Shown here piece by piece: positions 1-7,443 of a stretch of DNA of 32,975 nt. This DNA comes from Actinomycetes bacterium (GTDB taxonomy: Bacteria > Actinomycetota > Actinomycetes > Streptosporangiales > Streptosporangiaceae). Position numbers and translations under genes: made by a program. The first letter of the stretch is position 1. Each line of letters opens with the position of its first letter. The notes beneath the pieces are model-generated. The model did not search any database. It was not told where the DNA came from and saw nothing but the letters and a program-made list of their open reading frames with translations. The stretch is taken from NCBI GenBank assembly GCA_021793235.1, contig JAJYTD010000041.1, forward strand, positions 1 to 32,975. Reading direction: 5' to 3'.

Positions 1-40
1 GGGGCGAAGCCCCGCACCGGGGGGTGCGGGGGGTCGCCCC
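1..40 (-). terminator. Long GC hairpin downstream of tRNA-Ala
   Basis: Near-perfect inverted repeat: arms 1-18 and 23-40 around a GGGG loop, with one mismatched dinucleotide inside the stem. It lies beyond the 3' end of the leftward tRNA-Ala, so a terminator is the simplest reading. A dispersed palindromic repeat is the alternative. The window edge cuts the left side, so its full extent is unknown. Confidence 0.45.
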
Positions 41-69
41 CCGAAGAAAGTAACGAGGCGACCCGGCGA

Positions 70-84
70 GCAAGCAGAGCTTGC
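70..84 (-). terminator. Small hairpin after tRNA-Ala
   Basis: GCAAGC and GCTTGC form a perfect 6-bp stem around AGA, 24 bases past the tRNA-Ala 3' end. It is probably the proximal part of a tandem termination region with the larger hairpin at 1-40. Confidence 0.4.
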
Positions 85-107
85 GAGCAGGATCGCCCCG
101 AGACGAG

Positions 108-181
108 TGGAGCTGAGGGGATTTGAACCCCTGACCCCCTCGATGCGAACGAGGTGCGCTACCGGACTGCGCCACAGCCCC
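108..181 (-). tRNA. tRNA-Ala (anticodon CGC)
   Basis: Cloverleaf on the minus strand. The acceptor arm pairs 175-181 with 109-115 and includes the G3:U70 wobble that identifies alanine tRNAs. The anticodon stem CCTCG/CGAGG encloses the loop TTCGCAT, giving anticodon CGC for codon GCG. The T-arm GGTTCAAATCC is canonical and the discriminator base is A. CCA is not encoded. It lies 64 bp downstream of glpR in the same orientation. Confidence 0.95.
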
Positions 182-245
182 TGAGGACGTCTCACAGACT
201 AGCAGCTTCCGGCGTATGCTCCGAACCTGTTCGTGCCCAATGCGG

Positions 246-821
246 TCAGTCCCCTGCGGCGCGCAGATGGGCATCGGTGTACTGGTCGTACACCTGGTCG
301 CGGCGGGACATCAGCTCGACGATCTCGGCTTCGCGCGCGGCCGCGGCCCGGCGCGCTCGGATTTCGGCGGCGCGGCGGCGCCGCAGTTCCGCGGCGCGGC
401 GCTCCGCGTCGGCTTTGGCGGCTTCCCGGAGCAGCACGAGATGGCCGGACAGCAGCAGCCCTGGCGGAGCCAGCACCCACCAGGGCCCCAACCCCAGCAC
501 CACGGCGACGCTCGTCAGGACGAGCAGAGCTGTCAGCCCTGCCGTGCGGCGCCGCCGGCGGGCGATGATCCTGGCGCGGCCGGCATGGGGGCGCGGCGGT
601 GGAAGCGGCCGGTCCGGCGCGGCGCCGTCGTCCTCGCTGTCATTCTCGGCACCGTCGTCGGCGACCGGGTTCTGGTCCTCGTCGGTGTCACTGGTTTCCG
701 GGGCTTCGGCCCGGCGCAGCGGGGCGGGAGCCGGATCGGAGGCGTCGCGGCGCATCAGCATCGGTATGAGCACGATGAGCCACACGACCACGATCGCGAG
801 ATACAGAGGAGAGCTGCCCAT
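246..821 (-). CDS. glpR: GlpR-like membrane receptor of gephyrin-like Glp
   Basis: Protein of 191 aa. Residues 1-22 form an N-terminal membrane segment after the typical MGSSPLYLAIVVVW start. A long acidic, proline-rich linker follows, then a basic patch (RRRRR, about residue 87), two close hydrophobic segments (about 93-125) and a charged Arg/Ala-rich helix to the end. This is the architecture of the actinobacterial GlpR family. In Corynebacterium glutamicum GlpR is the membrane partner of the MoeA-like protein Glp, which binds FtsZ and links division to polar growth. The locus also holds glp and galU, as expected. The ATG start follows a strong GAGGAGG. The role here is inferred from family and synteny. 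Confidence 0.8.
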   Translation of the reverse strand: MGSSPLYLAIVVVWLIVLIPMLMRRDASDPAPAPLRRAEAPETSDTDEDQNPVADDGAENDSEDDGAAPDRPLPPPRPHAGRARIIARRRRRTAGLTALLVLTSVAVVLGLGPWWVLAPPGLLLSGHLVLLREAAKADAERRAAELRRRRAAEIRARRAAAAREAEIVELMSRRDQVYDQYTDAHLRAAGD

Positions 822-1237
822 TACCCCTCCTCGCGCCGCCGGTCACCGAACACTCCCCGACGCTCCGGCGACGCGGCGGCCCGCATATGGCCCATGCCGG
901 GTGACGGTCCTGCTGCGGACCGCCCCGGGTCACGGCCCGGCGCCTGTACTGTCCGCTGTACTGCTCGCCATCCGCCGTTCCCCGAGCGCCATATGTACGT
1001 GTTGCCGACATCGTTAGTGCGTCTACGTTCCGCACCGTACGACCCGGTGTCCGTAAATGCGCAGTATTCGGGCCGGAGTGTCGTGAGATTACAGTCTTTC
1101 CTCTTCCGGACGGGCCCCTTCATCGCTAAGAGCACAGGCGCCACTATGCGCGGTCAACGGATACCGCGGATGGGCCCGCCTTTTCGGACCAGGGTCCGCC
1201 ACAGTCGGACACTGGCGATTATTGCGCGGACAGCGCC
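822..1237. other. Intergenic region without recognised gene
   Basis: I see no convincing coding sequence here. Frames that stay open have no recognisable protein features and low-complexity Arg/Pro-rich content. GC is somewhat lower around 960-1130. A TTGACC at 1152-1157 (minus strand) could be a -35 for glpR, but no good -10 follows it. glpR may therefore have its own promoter in this stretch, since two hairpins separate it from the upstream acetyltransferase gene. Confidence 0.4.
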
Positions 1238-1281
1238 AAACCGACAGCGGTTTCCCTACTAGAGGCCGACACCGGTCGGCC
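1238..1281 (-). terminator. Tandem hairpins after acetyltransferase gene
   Basis: Two perfect stem-loops lie just downstream of the leftward GNAT gene, which stops at 1310. The first is GGCCGAC/GTCGGCC with a 4-nt loop (1264-1281). The second is AAACCG/CGGTTT with loop ACAG (1238-1253). No T-tract follows, which is usual in high-GC actinobacteria. They probably end the galU-to-GNAT transcript, at least in part, before glpR. Confidence 0.55.
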
Positions 1282-1309
1282 GATCAGCAGACTCCCGGCC
1301 TACTCGCGA

Positions 1310-2071
1310 TCACTCCGCATTCGATGACATGTCAGGGCCCGCTGTCCGGCCGCCTCGGCGCCGCCAGCGTGCGAGCAGCCCATCAGGAACGTCTTCACTG
1401 GTCAGGGCATAGCAGATGTGGTCCCGCCAGGCGCCGTCGATGTGCAGCTGGCGCTTGCGCAGCCCTTCCTCCCGGAAGCCGAGCTTCTCGGCGACCCTGC
1501 GGCTGGCCCGGTTCTCCGGCCTTATATTCGCCTCGATCCGGTGCAGGCCCACGGTGAAGAAGGAGTGGTCCACTGCCAGGGCCACGGCCGTCGGGGTCAC
1601 CCCGCGCCCGGCGTAGGAGCTGTCGATCCAATAGCCGACCTGGGCGGAGCGTGCCGATCCCCACACGATCGCGCTCACGGTCAACTGGCCGGCGAACTCC
1701 CCGTTGTAGGTGATGGCCCATGGCATCGAGATGCCTTGGCGCGCCTCTCGGCGGATGGCCTGGAGCATGGCGACGTAAGGTGTCAGGTTCGATGTCTGCA
1801 GAGGCATCTCCGGGTGGGTGGGTTCCCAGGGCCGAAGCCAGTCGGCGTTGCGCACCCGTGTCCGCCGCAGCACCGCGGCATCGCGGACCCGCAGTGGGCG
1901 CAGGCCGACCGGCCCTTCCTCCAGGGTGACCGGCCAGCCACGTATCCGACTCAATCCGCGTCCTTCCGGCACGCCTCCGGCGCCAGTGGTGCCGGGGAAC
2001 CGTATTCGATGCTCCACGGGGGCGGCTGTGAGCGCGCCGCGACCCGGGAATGCCACGGACCAGTATTCCAC
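1310..2071 (-). CDS. GNAT N-acetyltransferase, RimJ/RimL type
   Basis: Up to 253 aa. From about residue 45 it matches the RimJ/RimL class of GNAT acetyltransferases: the substrate strand (GPVGLRPLRVRD), then an acetyl-CoA site ending in YAGRGVTPTAVALAVDHSFF, and the signature HRIEANIRPENRASRRVAEKLGF split over residues near 180-205. Such enzymes transfer acetyl groups from acetyl-CoA to protein N-termini or small amines; the substrate here cannot be told. It sits 15 bp after mog. The start is uncertain: GGAGG directly abuts the GTG at 2071, and a GTG at 2056 is possible. The same gene sits between mog and glpR in many actinobacteria. Confidence 0.85.
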   Translation of the reverse strand: MEYWSVAFPGRGALTAAPVEHRIRFPGTTGAGGVPEGRGLSRIRGWPVTLEEGPVGLRPLRVRDAAVLRRTRVRNADWLRPWEPTHPEMPLQTSNLTPYVAMLQAIRREARQGISMPWAITYNGEFAGQLTVSAIVWGSARSAQVGYWIDSSYAGRGVTPTAVALAVDHSFFTVGLHRIEANIRPENRASRRVAEKLGFREEGLRKRQLHIDGAWRDHICYALTSEDVPDGLLARWRRRGGRTAGPDMSSNAE

Positions 2072-2086
2072 CCTCCGGGAAGATCG

Positions 2087-2602
2087 TCAGTTCTGCTCCC
2101 GCGGGTGGTCGCCACCTCTCATCTGGTCGATGGCGTGTGCCAGGATCGGCCGCAGCACGTCCATACCGTCGCGCACGCCACCGCTCGATCCCGGCAGGTT
2201 GATCACGAGCATGCGGTGCCCTGCGCGCTCCGCCACGCCTGCCAGCCCACGGGAGAGCACTGCCGAGGCGACACCTTTGTTCCATCCTGCCGCGCGCAGC
2301 GCCTCCGCGATGCCCGGGATCTCATAGGCCAGCAGTTCCCGAGTGACCTCCGGCGTCTGATCGCCGGGAGTCAGGCCGGTGCCCCCGGTGGTGATAGCCG
2401 CGTCGCAGCGTTCCTCCAGCGCCCGGACCAGCGCTTCGGCGACAGGTGCGCCATCGGCGACCACGTGCGGCCCCTCGACGCGAAATCCCGGCAGTGTTTC
2501 CAGGCCGGCCCGGATGATCGGCCCTGAGCGGTCCTCGTACACGCCCGCCGCGGCCCTGTTGGAGGCCGTGATGACCGCGGCCCGGTACTCCTGTGTGCTC
2601 AC
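2087..2602 (-). CDS. mog: Molybdopterin adenylyltransferase-type protein (MogA/MoaB family)
   Basis: Protein of 171 aa from a GTG at 2602 that overlaps the moaC stop by 4 bp (GTGA). The frame is open upstream, but that part lies inside moaC and is not mog-like. Family marks are AAVITASNRAAAGVYEDRSG near the start, the TTGGTGLTPGDQTPEVT nucleotide/molybdopterin site at about 90-107, and LPGSSGGVRD near 145. MogA-family proteins adenylate molybdopterin before molybdenum insertion. Its position after moaC and glp supports a molybdenum-cofactor role. Confidence 0.93.
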   Translation of the reverse strand: MSTQEYRAAVITASNRAAAGVYEDRSGPIIRAGLETLPGFRVEGPHVVADGAPVAEALVRALEERCDAAITTGGTGLTPGDQTPEVTRELLAYEIPGIAEALRAAGWNKGVASAVLSRGLAGVAERAGHRMLVINLPGSSGGVRDGMDVLRPILAHAIDQMRGGDHPREQN

Positions 2603-3087
2603 CGCGACCGCCTCCAGTGCCCGGATTTGCCGCCCGTCTTCTCCTCGACCCGGACATCTGTGACCACCGCCTCGGGGTCCAGGGCCTTGACCATGTCCAC
2701 CAGCCCCAGTGCGGCCGTCATCACGCAGGTGAGCGCCTCCATCTCCACACCGGTGCGGTCGGCTGTGCGGACGGTCGCGCTGATGTCCACACCGTCGTCG
2801 CGGACGTCCAGGGCGACGTCGACTCCGTGTACGGCGATGGGGTGGCACAGCGGAACGAGGTCGGGGGTGCGTTTGGCGCCCTGGATCCCCGCCAGCCGCG
2901 CGACGGCCAGTGCGTCGCCCTTGGGAACTTCTCCCCCACGCAACGCGGAGACGACTTCGGGGGAGAGCAGTACCCGTCCTGTGGCCGTCGCTGTGCGGGC
3001 GCTGACCTCCTTGGCGGAGACGTCGACCATGCGGGCCGCACCGGATGGGTCGAGATGGGTGAATCCGGATCGGTGGGGTTCGGTCAT
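2599..3087 (-). CDS. moaC: Cyclic pyranopterin monophosphate synthase MoaC
   Basis: Protein of 162 aa, the normal length. It carries the MoaC signatures: MVDVSAKEVSARTATA near the start, GIQGAKRTPDLVPLCHPI at about 67-84, GVEMEALTCVMTAALGLVDM at about 113-132, and a final KTGGKSG loop with the conserved lysines. MoaC converts the MoaA product to cyclic pyranopterin monophosphate, the first stable molybdenum-cofactor intermediate. No moaA is in the window. The Shine-Dalgarno site before the ATG is weak. The roughly 100-bp gap to glp contains a small CCGG-rich hairpin. Confidence 0.95.
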   Translation of the reverse strand: MTEPHRSGFTHLDPSGAARMVDVSAKEVSARTATATGRVLLSPEVVSALRGGEVPKGDALAVARLAGIQGAKRTPDLVPLCHPIAVHGVDVALDVRDDGVDISATVRTADRTGVEMEALTCVMTAALGLVDMVKALDPEAVVTDVRVEEKTGGKSGHWRRSR

Positions 3088-3186
3088 GGGTGGTGACGTG
3101 CTTTCTGCTGTGGGGGTGTATGGCCGATGGTGCTCCCGACGCTAAGCCCTCGCCGGTACACCGGGAAACCGGGGCAGAACGTTTCC

Positions 3187-4419
3187 TCAGTGGGCGGCGG
3201 GCAGCTGGACCACTTCGACGATGCTGCCCTCGGCCAGTTCGGTGACCGACTCGGGAACGACCACCAGTGAGTTGGTCTCCGCCAGCGCGGACAGCTGGTG
3301 GGAGCCCTGCCGAGCGACCGGAGCCGCAGTGTAGGCGGCTCCGTCGGCATCGCGGCTGTACTCCAGGATCGAGCGCAGGTATGAACGCCGCCCCTGCGGT
3401 GAGGTCACCGGGGCCAGCAGGCGGGCGTGCACTGAGGGCAGCGGTTCGGGCGGCAGGCCGCGCATTCGGCGCAGCACGGGCCGCACGAAGAGCTGGAACG
3501 AGACAAAGGCGCTGACGGGATTGCCGGGAAGCGTCAGGATCGGTGTGGCGGACTCGCCCACGGTCCCGGCGCCCTGTGGTTTACCGGGCTGCACGGCCAC
3601 CTTCTCGAACCGCACCGTTCCCAGGCGTGAGAGTGCCTCCTTGACCACGTCGTAACTGCCCATGCTGACGCCACCGGTGGTGAGGACGATGTCGGCCTGC
3701 AGCAGCACGTCGTCCAGGGTGTCCAGAATCGCGGCAGGGTCGTCGCCGATGAAGCCGTGGCGGTATGCCTCGCATCCGGCGTCTCGCACGGCCCCGGTGA
3801 GCATGAAGCTGTTGGATTCATAGATCTGCCCGGGGCCGAGCCTGGCACCGGGCTCCACCAGCTCCTCACCGGTGGAGAGGATCACGACCCGCGGGCGCGG
3901 GTGGACCGGGACCGACGAGCAGCCGACAGCAGCGAGCACGCCCAGTTCGGCGGAGCCCAGGCGGACACCGCTGCGTACCACCGTCGCCTGTTCCTCGACG
4001 TCCTCACCGCGTCGGCGCACGGCGTTGCCGACGCGAACGGACCGATTGATGGATACGTTGACCTGGCCGCCATCGGTCCATTCCACGGGAACCACGGCGT
4101 CGGCTCCGGCCGGCAAGGGGGCGCCGGTCATGATGCGGGCGCAGTGGCCCGCGCGGATGGCGCCGGCGGAGGCATCACCCGCGGGGATGTCGGCGACGAC
4201 TGGGAGGCGCACCGGGGTGTCCTCGGATGCCTCCGCCAGGTCGCCGGCCACCACCGCGTACCCGTCCATCGAGGAGTTGTCGAACCCGGGAAGCGACACT
4301 GGCGAGGTGACCGGCTCGGCCAGCACGCCACCGTGCGCCCGGAGCAGGTCCAGCTCGATCGGCTCAAGCGGTTCGACCAGTCGTAGGACGTCGGAGATGT
4401 GCTGTTCGACGGTCTTCAT
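3187..4419 (-). CDS. glp: Gephyrin-like molybdotransferase homologue Glp (MoeA family)
   Basis: Protein of 410 aa, full MoeA length. It has the N-terminal MoeA domain with the LPGFDNSSMDGYAV motif (about 43-56) and IMTGAPLPAGADAVVPVEW (about 95-113). The central molybdopterin-binding domain has VVILSTGEELVEPG, NSFML and TTGGVSMGSYDVVKEAL. It is followed by LPGNPVSAFVSF and a C-terminal domain IV. MoeA inserts molybdate into adenylated molybdopterin. In Corynebacterium the homologue Glp instead works with FtsZ and GlpR in division. The placement beside both moaC/mog and glpR leaves either or both roles open. It follows galU by 27 bp. Confidence 0.9.
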   Translation of the reverse strand: MKTVEQHISDVLRLVEPLEPIELDLLRAHGGVLAEPVTSPVSLPGFDNSSMDGYAVVAGDLAEASEDTPVRLPVVADIPAGDASAGAIRAGHCARIMTGAPLPAGADAVVPVEWTDGGQVNVSINRSVRVGNAVRRRGEDVEEQATVVRSGVRLGSAELGVLAAVGCSSVPVHPRPRVVILSTGEELVEPGARLGPGQIYESNSFMLTGAVRDAGCEAYRHGFIGDDPAAILDTLDDVLLQADIVLTTGGVSMGSYDVVKEALSRLGTVRFEKVAVQPGKPQGAGTVGESATPILTLPGNPVSAFVSFQLFVRPVLRRMRGLPPEPLPSVHARLLAPVTSPQGRRSYLRSILEYSRDADGAAYTAAPVARQGSHQLSALAETNSLVVVPESVTELAEGSIVEVVQLPAAH

Positions 4420-4446
4420 CGTGCTCCCTTACTCGGACCTGTCGGC

Positions 4447-5370
4447 CTATCGGTCTCTGTCGCGCGTCGCCACGAAGTCGCGCAGCCACGGGAGGAACTC
4501 CTCTGCGAGTTCGGGGCGGTCACACGCGAATTCCACCACGGTGCGGAGGTAGTCGAACTTGTTCCCGGTGTCGTAGCGCTGTCCGCGGAACAGTACGCCG
4601 TGGACGGGACCGCCGTCATCGGGTTTGCGCTGGGCGAGTTCACGCAGCGCGTCGGTCAGCTGGATTTCACCACCCCGGCCGGGAGAGGTCGTGCGCAGCA
4701 CGTCGAAGACCGCCGGATCGCAGACGTAGCGGCCGATGATCGCCCAGCGGCTCGGGGCCTGGTCGGCCGGCGGCTTTTCGACGAGGTCGGTGACGACGAC
4801 GACGTCATCCTCTGCGGTCGCTTCGATAGCGGCGCAGCCGTACAGCGAGGCCTGTTCGGGTGCGACCTCCATGAGCGCGACCACGCTTCCGCCGTAGGTC
4901 TCGCGGACCTCGATCATCCGTTTCAACAGCGCTTCCTGGCTGCCGATGAGGTCGTCGCCGAGCAGCACGGCGAATGGTTCGCCGCCCACGTGCGCGGATC
5001 CGCACAGCACAGCGTGTCCCAGTCCGCGCGGCTCGCCCTGGCGGACATAGTGCACCTGGGCCAGTTCACTGCTCTCGCGCACGGCGTGCAGCCGCTGGGC
5101 GTCGTTCTTGGCCCGCAGTGCCTCCTCCAGTTCGTAGGCCCGATCGAAATGGTCTTCGATGGAGCGCTTGCTGCGGCCGGTGACCACTAAAACGTCGTCC
5201 AGGCCGGCGGCGACGGCTTCTTCCACGACGTATTGGATCGCCGGCTTGTCGACGATCGGGAGCATCTCCTTGGGAGTCGCCTTGGTGGCGGGGAGAAAGC
5301 GGGTCCCCAGACCCGCTGCCGGTACGACGGCCTTGGTCATCGAAGGCCGGGCACGTTGCGCATCTGTCAT
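4447..5370 (-). CDS. galU: UTP-glucose-1-phosphate uridylyltransferase
   Basis: Protein of 307 aa from the ATG at 5370. The nucleotidyltransferase signature VPAAGLGTRFLPATKATPKE appears at about 15-34, followed by EMLPIVDKPAIQYVVEEAV and the later GEPRGLGHAVLC and LLGDDLIG segments. GalU makes UDP-glucose from UTP and glucose-1-phosphate for cell-wall and polysaccharide synthesis. The frame is open upstream of 5370, but a -10 box six bases before this ATG suggests a leaderless mRNA starting here. A second ATG at 5340 is the alternative start. It heads the leftward operon. Confidence 0.95.
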   Translation of the reverse strand: MTDAQRARPSMTKAVVPAAGLGTRFLPATKATPKEMLPIVDKPAIQYVVEEAVAAGLDDVLVVTGRSKRSIEDHFDRAYELEEALRAKNDAQRLHAVRESSELAQVHYVRQGEPRGLGHAVLCGSAHVGGEPFAVLLGDDLIGSQEALLKRMIEVRETYGGSVVALMEVAPEQASLYGCAAIEATAEDDVVVVTDLVEKPPADQAPSRWAIIGRYVCDPAVFDVLRTTSPGRGGEIQLTDALRELAQRKPDDGGPVHGVLFRGQRYDTGNKFDYLRTVVEFACDRPELAEEFLPWLRDFVATRDRDR

Positions 5371-5376
5371 GTCGGC

Positions 5377-5403
5377 ACTGTAGGACAATGTTCTGCTGAT
5401 CAA
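5377..5403 (-). promoter_or_regulatory. Putative leaderless promoter of galU operon
   Basis: On the minus strand TACAGT (5377-5382) stands exactly six bases before the galU ATG, matching the TANNNT-N6 pattern of leaderless actinobacterial genes. A TTGATC at 5398-5403 could be the -35, but the 15-bp spacer is short. No Shine-Dalgarno site precedes the ATG, which agrees with a leaderless start. Confidence 0.5.
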
Positions 5404-5545
5404 GGCCCGGCACGCACACGCCCACCGGACGTCCCGCGTGATTCCACCGGTGGGCATGCCGCATCTGTCGAGACGTTCACCTGCTCGTCGCCTGCACCTC
5501 ACTTCGCGGCCCGCTCCTCGGGTGTTCCTGAGAGACTGCTGTGTC

Positions 5546-6121
5546 ATGGATGAGGTGACCAAGCGGGAGATGCGCGGGCGGATCCTCGCCGCGCGCCGTG
5601 CGATGCCCGAGGAGCGCCGGACCGAGGCGGGGTCGGCGATCCGCGATGCTCTCACCGCCCTTCCCCTGCTGACCACGGGCGGCACAGTGGCGGTCTACTA
5701 TTCGGTCGGGACCGAGCCCGATACCCGCAAGCTGATCGCGACGCTGTGGAAGCAGGGAACCTACGTGCTGCTTCCGGTCCTGCTGCCCGGAGGCGAACTC
5801 GACTGGGCCGCCTATGACGGGCCCGCCAGCCTCGCTCCCGCGAAGCACGGTCTGTTGGAGCCCACCGGGCACCGCTACGGGCCGGATGCCGTGCGCCGCG
5901 CAGCAGCGGTCATCTGCCCGGCGCTGGCCGTCGACCGCGCCGGTCGGCGCCTGGGGCGCGGCGCCGGATGTTACGACCGCGCGCTGGCCCGGATCGGTCC
6001 TAATACCCTGACACTGGCAGTGATTTACGACACAGAGGTCGTGGATGAGGTGCCTGCCGAACCGCACGACCGCCCCGTGCACGGCGTTGTGACGCCACGC
6101 TGCGGCGTACACCGCTTCTAG
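5546..6121 (+). CDS. 5-formyltetrahydrofolate cyclo-ligase
   Basis: Protein of 191 aa, divergent from galU. It opens with a basic helix (KREMRGRILAARRAM) that holds the nucleotide-binding Lys/Arg residues of the family. It ends with the RLGRGAGCYDRALAR motif (about 140-154), a slightly changed form of the usual GRGGGYYDR. The enzyme converts 5-formyl-THF to 5,10-methenyl-THF using ATP and so recycles a folate store. The ATG at 5546 is chosen because the open frame upstream is Arg/Pro-rich and not family-like. The galU/cyclo-ligase pairing is common in actinobacteria. Confidence 0.92.
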   Translation: MDEVTKREMRGRILAARRAMPEERRTEAGSAIRDALTALPLLTTGGTVAVYYSVGTEPDTRKLIATLWKQGTYVLLPVLLPGGELDWAAYDGPASLAPAKHGLLEPTGHRYGPDAVRRAAAVICPALAVDRAGRRLGRGAGCYDRALARIGPNTLTLAVIYDTEVVDEVPAEPHDRPVHGVVTPRCGVHRF

Positions 6122-6171
6122 AAGCCGAAGGCCGGGCCGGCCCATGCGCAAAACACCGGTCATGCGCCCGG

Positions 6172-6192
6172 CGCTGCCGCATTTCGGCAGCG
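6172..6192 (+). terminator. Hairpin after formyl-THF cyclo-ligase
   Basis: GCTGCCG and CGGCAGC pair perfectly around CATTT; an extra C-G pair makes the stem 8 bp. It lies 50 bp past the cyclo-ligase stop and before the FmdB-type gene. Confidence 0.6.
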
Positions 6193-6292
6193 TCACCGGC
6201 GATGACGCCTCGCCCCCGGTGTCGCGGCTGCTCTGGCCGAGCGCATAGTATTTAGCAGTCGATGGGCGAGAGTGCCAGCAAGGAGGACCACC

Positions 6293-6634
6293 GTGCCTAC
6301 GTACCAGTACGCATGCACCGAGTGCGGCAACCAGTTGGAGGTCGTGCAGAGCTTCAGCGATGACGCGCTGACCGTATGCCCCGAGTGCGAGGGGCGGCTG
6401 CGCAAGGTGTATTCGGCTGTGGGCATCGTTTTCAAGGGCTCCGGCTTCTACCGGACTGACAGCGGCTCCGGCGGATCCGGCGCCAAGAGCGGCGACTCCG
6501 GCGCCAAGAGCGGCACCGACACGAAGAGCGACGGCTCGGGCTCGGAGTCCTCCGGTTCCGCGGATTCCACCGCCGGCACGGGCTCTGGCGACTCCGCTGG
6601 ATCGCCCTCCGCTTCCGCTGCTGCCTCTGCCTGA
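6293..6634 (+). CDS. FmdB-family zinc ribbon protein
   Basis: Protein of 113 aa from GTG 6293, preceded by AGGAGG at 6281-6286. Residues 1-45 are the FmdB putative regulatory domain: PTYQYACTECGNQLEVVQSF, then CPECEGRLRKVYSAVGIVFKGSGFY, with two CxxC pairs for one zinc ion. The rest is a low-complexity Ser/Gly/Asp tail with repeated SGAKSGDSGAKSG, typical of actinobacterial members. The family's function is unknown despite the name, which comes from a methanol/amide-utilisation locus. A TAGTAT at 6246-6251 may be its -10. Confidence 0.9.
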   Translation: MPTYQYACTECGNQLEVVQSFSDDALTVCPECEGRLRKVYSAVGIVFKGSGFYRTDSGSGGSGAKSGDSGAKSGTDTKSDGSGSESSGSADSTAGTGSGDSAGSPSASAAASA

Positions 6635-6694
6635 CATACGGCCGCGCTGGGCGCGCCCTGTGGACGGCGCCGACCGCCCGCACGGTCCGTGGCC

Positions 6695-6700
6695 TACCGT
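6695..6700 (+). promoter_or_regulatory. Leaderless-type -10 box of CpaB-like gene
   Basis: TACCGT stands exactly six bases before the ATG at 6707, again the TANNNT-N6-ATG pattern. No Shine-Dalgarno site is seen and no clear -35 hexamer. Confidence 0.45.
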
Positions 6701-6706
6701 GCGGGC

Positions 6707-7348
6707 ATGCGTTTCAGCGTCTCCCTTTTCGCGGCCCGGCACCGCAGGGTTCTGGCCGCTGCCTCCGCCGGGCTTGCCCTCACCGGGGCCATCCTGCTGA
6801 TCCGTCCGCCGTCGCCGCCCACGGTCGACGTCCTCGTCGCCGCTCGCGACCTCACGGCGCTCTCCCCCGTCTCCACCGGTGACGTCGTAGTGCGTACACG
6901 TCCCGCCGATACCGTGCCCGACGGCGCTCTGCGTCCGGATACCGATCCTGTGGGCCGCTCGTTGACCAGCCCGGTGCTCCGCGGCGAGATCCTCACCCGG
7001 GCGCGTATCGCCGACCCGCCCGCCGACGCCTACGGGGCCGACATGGTGGCCGCGCCGATCCGGATCTCCGACTCCCAGGCCGTCGCCCTGCTCCACCCGG
7101 GCAGCAGGGTGGATATCCTCGCCGCCGCAGGGGATCAGCTCTCGGCCGATTTCGGGGGCGCTCCCGCGCCGCCCGCCGAAACCGTGGTGGAGGATCGCCC
7201 CGTCATCGCCGTACCGGGCAGATCCGCTGAGTCGGGTCTCTCAGCCGAATCCGGCGCGCTGATCGTGGTGGCCGTCACCGGCGAGGAGGCCCGCGCTCTG
7301 GCCGGCCACGCCGTCGCCGACCACCTGTCCTTCACGATCACAGACTGA
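6707..7348 (+). CDS. SAF-domain protein, CpaB/RcpC-like
   Basis: Protein of 213 aa from ATG 6707. It has a short cytoplasmic basic start, one membrane segment (about 15-35), and then a SAF domain with VDVLVAARDLTALSPVSTGDVVVRTRPAD and VGRSLTSPVLRGEILTRARI. After this comes a CpaB-like part, VAAPIRISDSQAVALLHPGSRVDILAA. CpaB/RcpC proteins help assemble Flp/Tad pili in the periplasm. No other tad genes are in the window, so this may be one of the orphan actinobacterial copies often found next to fmdB. A GTG at 6689 is an alternative start. Confidence 0.85.
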   Translation: MRFSVSLFAARHRRVLAAASAGLALTGAILLIRPPSPPTVDVLVAARDLTALSPVSTGDVVVRTRPADTVPDGALRPDTDPVGRSLTSPVLRGEILTRARIADPPADAYGADMVAAPIRISDSQAVALLHPGSRVDILAAAGDQLSADFGGAPAPPAETVVEDRPVIAVPGRSAESGLSAESGALIVVAVTGEEARALAGHAVADHLSFTITD

Positions 7349-7415
7349 CGGAGGATGATGGCTGCTTCTCCGGCAGAGCTGTCGGACGGTAGCCGCGCCA
7401 CCACGCCCCCCGGGG

Positions 7416-7440
7416 GGTGTCGGCAGAGGCCAGCGACACC
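7416..7440. terminator. Bidirectional terminator between convergent genes
   Basis: GGTGTCG and CGACACC form a perfect 7-bp stem around 11 bases. A second palindrome of six C and six G overlaps it at its left (about 7402-7419). It lies between the convergent CpaB-like and VanY-type genes and can serve both. Confidence 0.6.
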
Positions 7441-7443
7441 ACC

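Noticed and set aside
108-181. tRNA-Ala as an integration site for a mobile element
   Set aside because: No integrase, and no second copy of the tRNA 3' end seen in the window.
3088-3186. A molybdenum-cofactor riboswitch before moaC
   Set aside because: Only a small CCGG hairpin is visible; I could not match the known Moco aptamer core.
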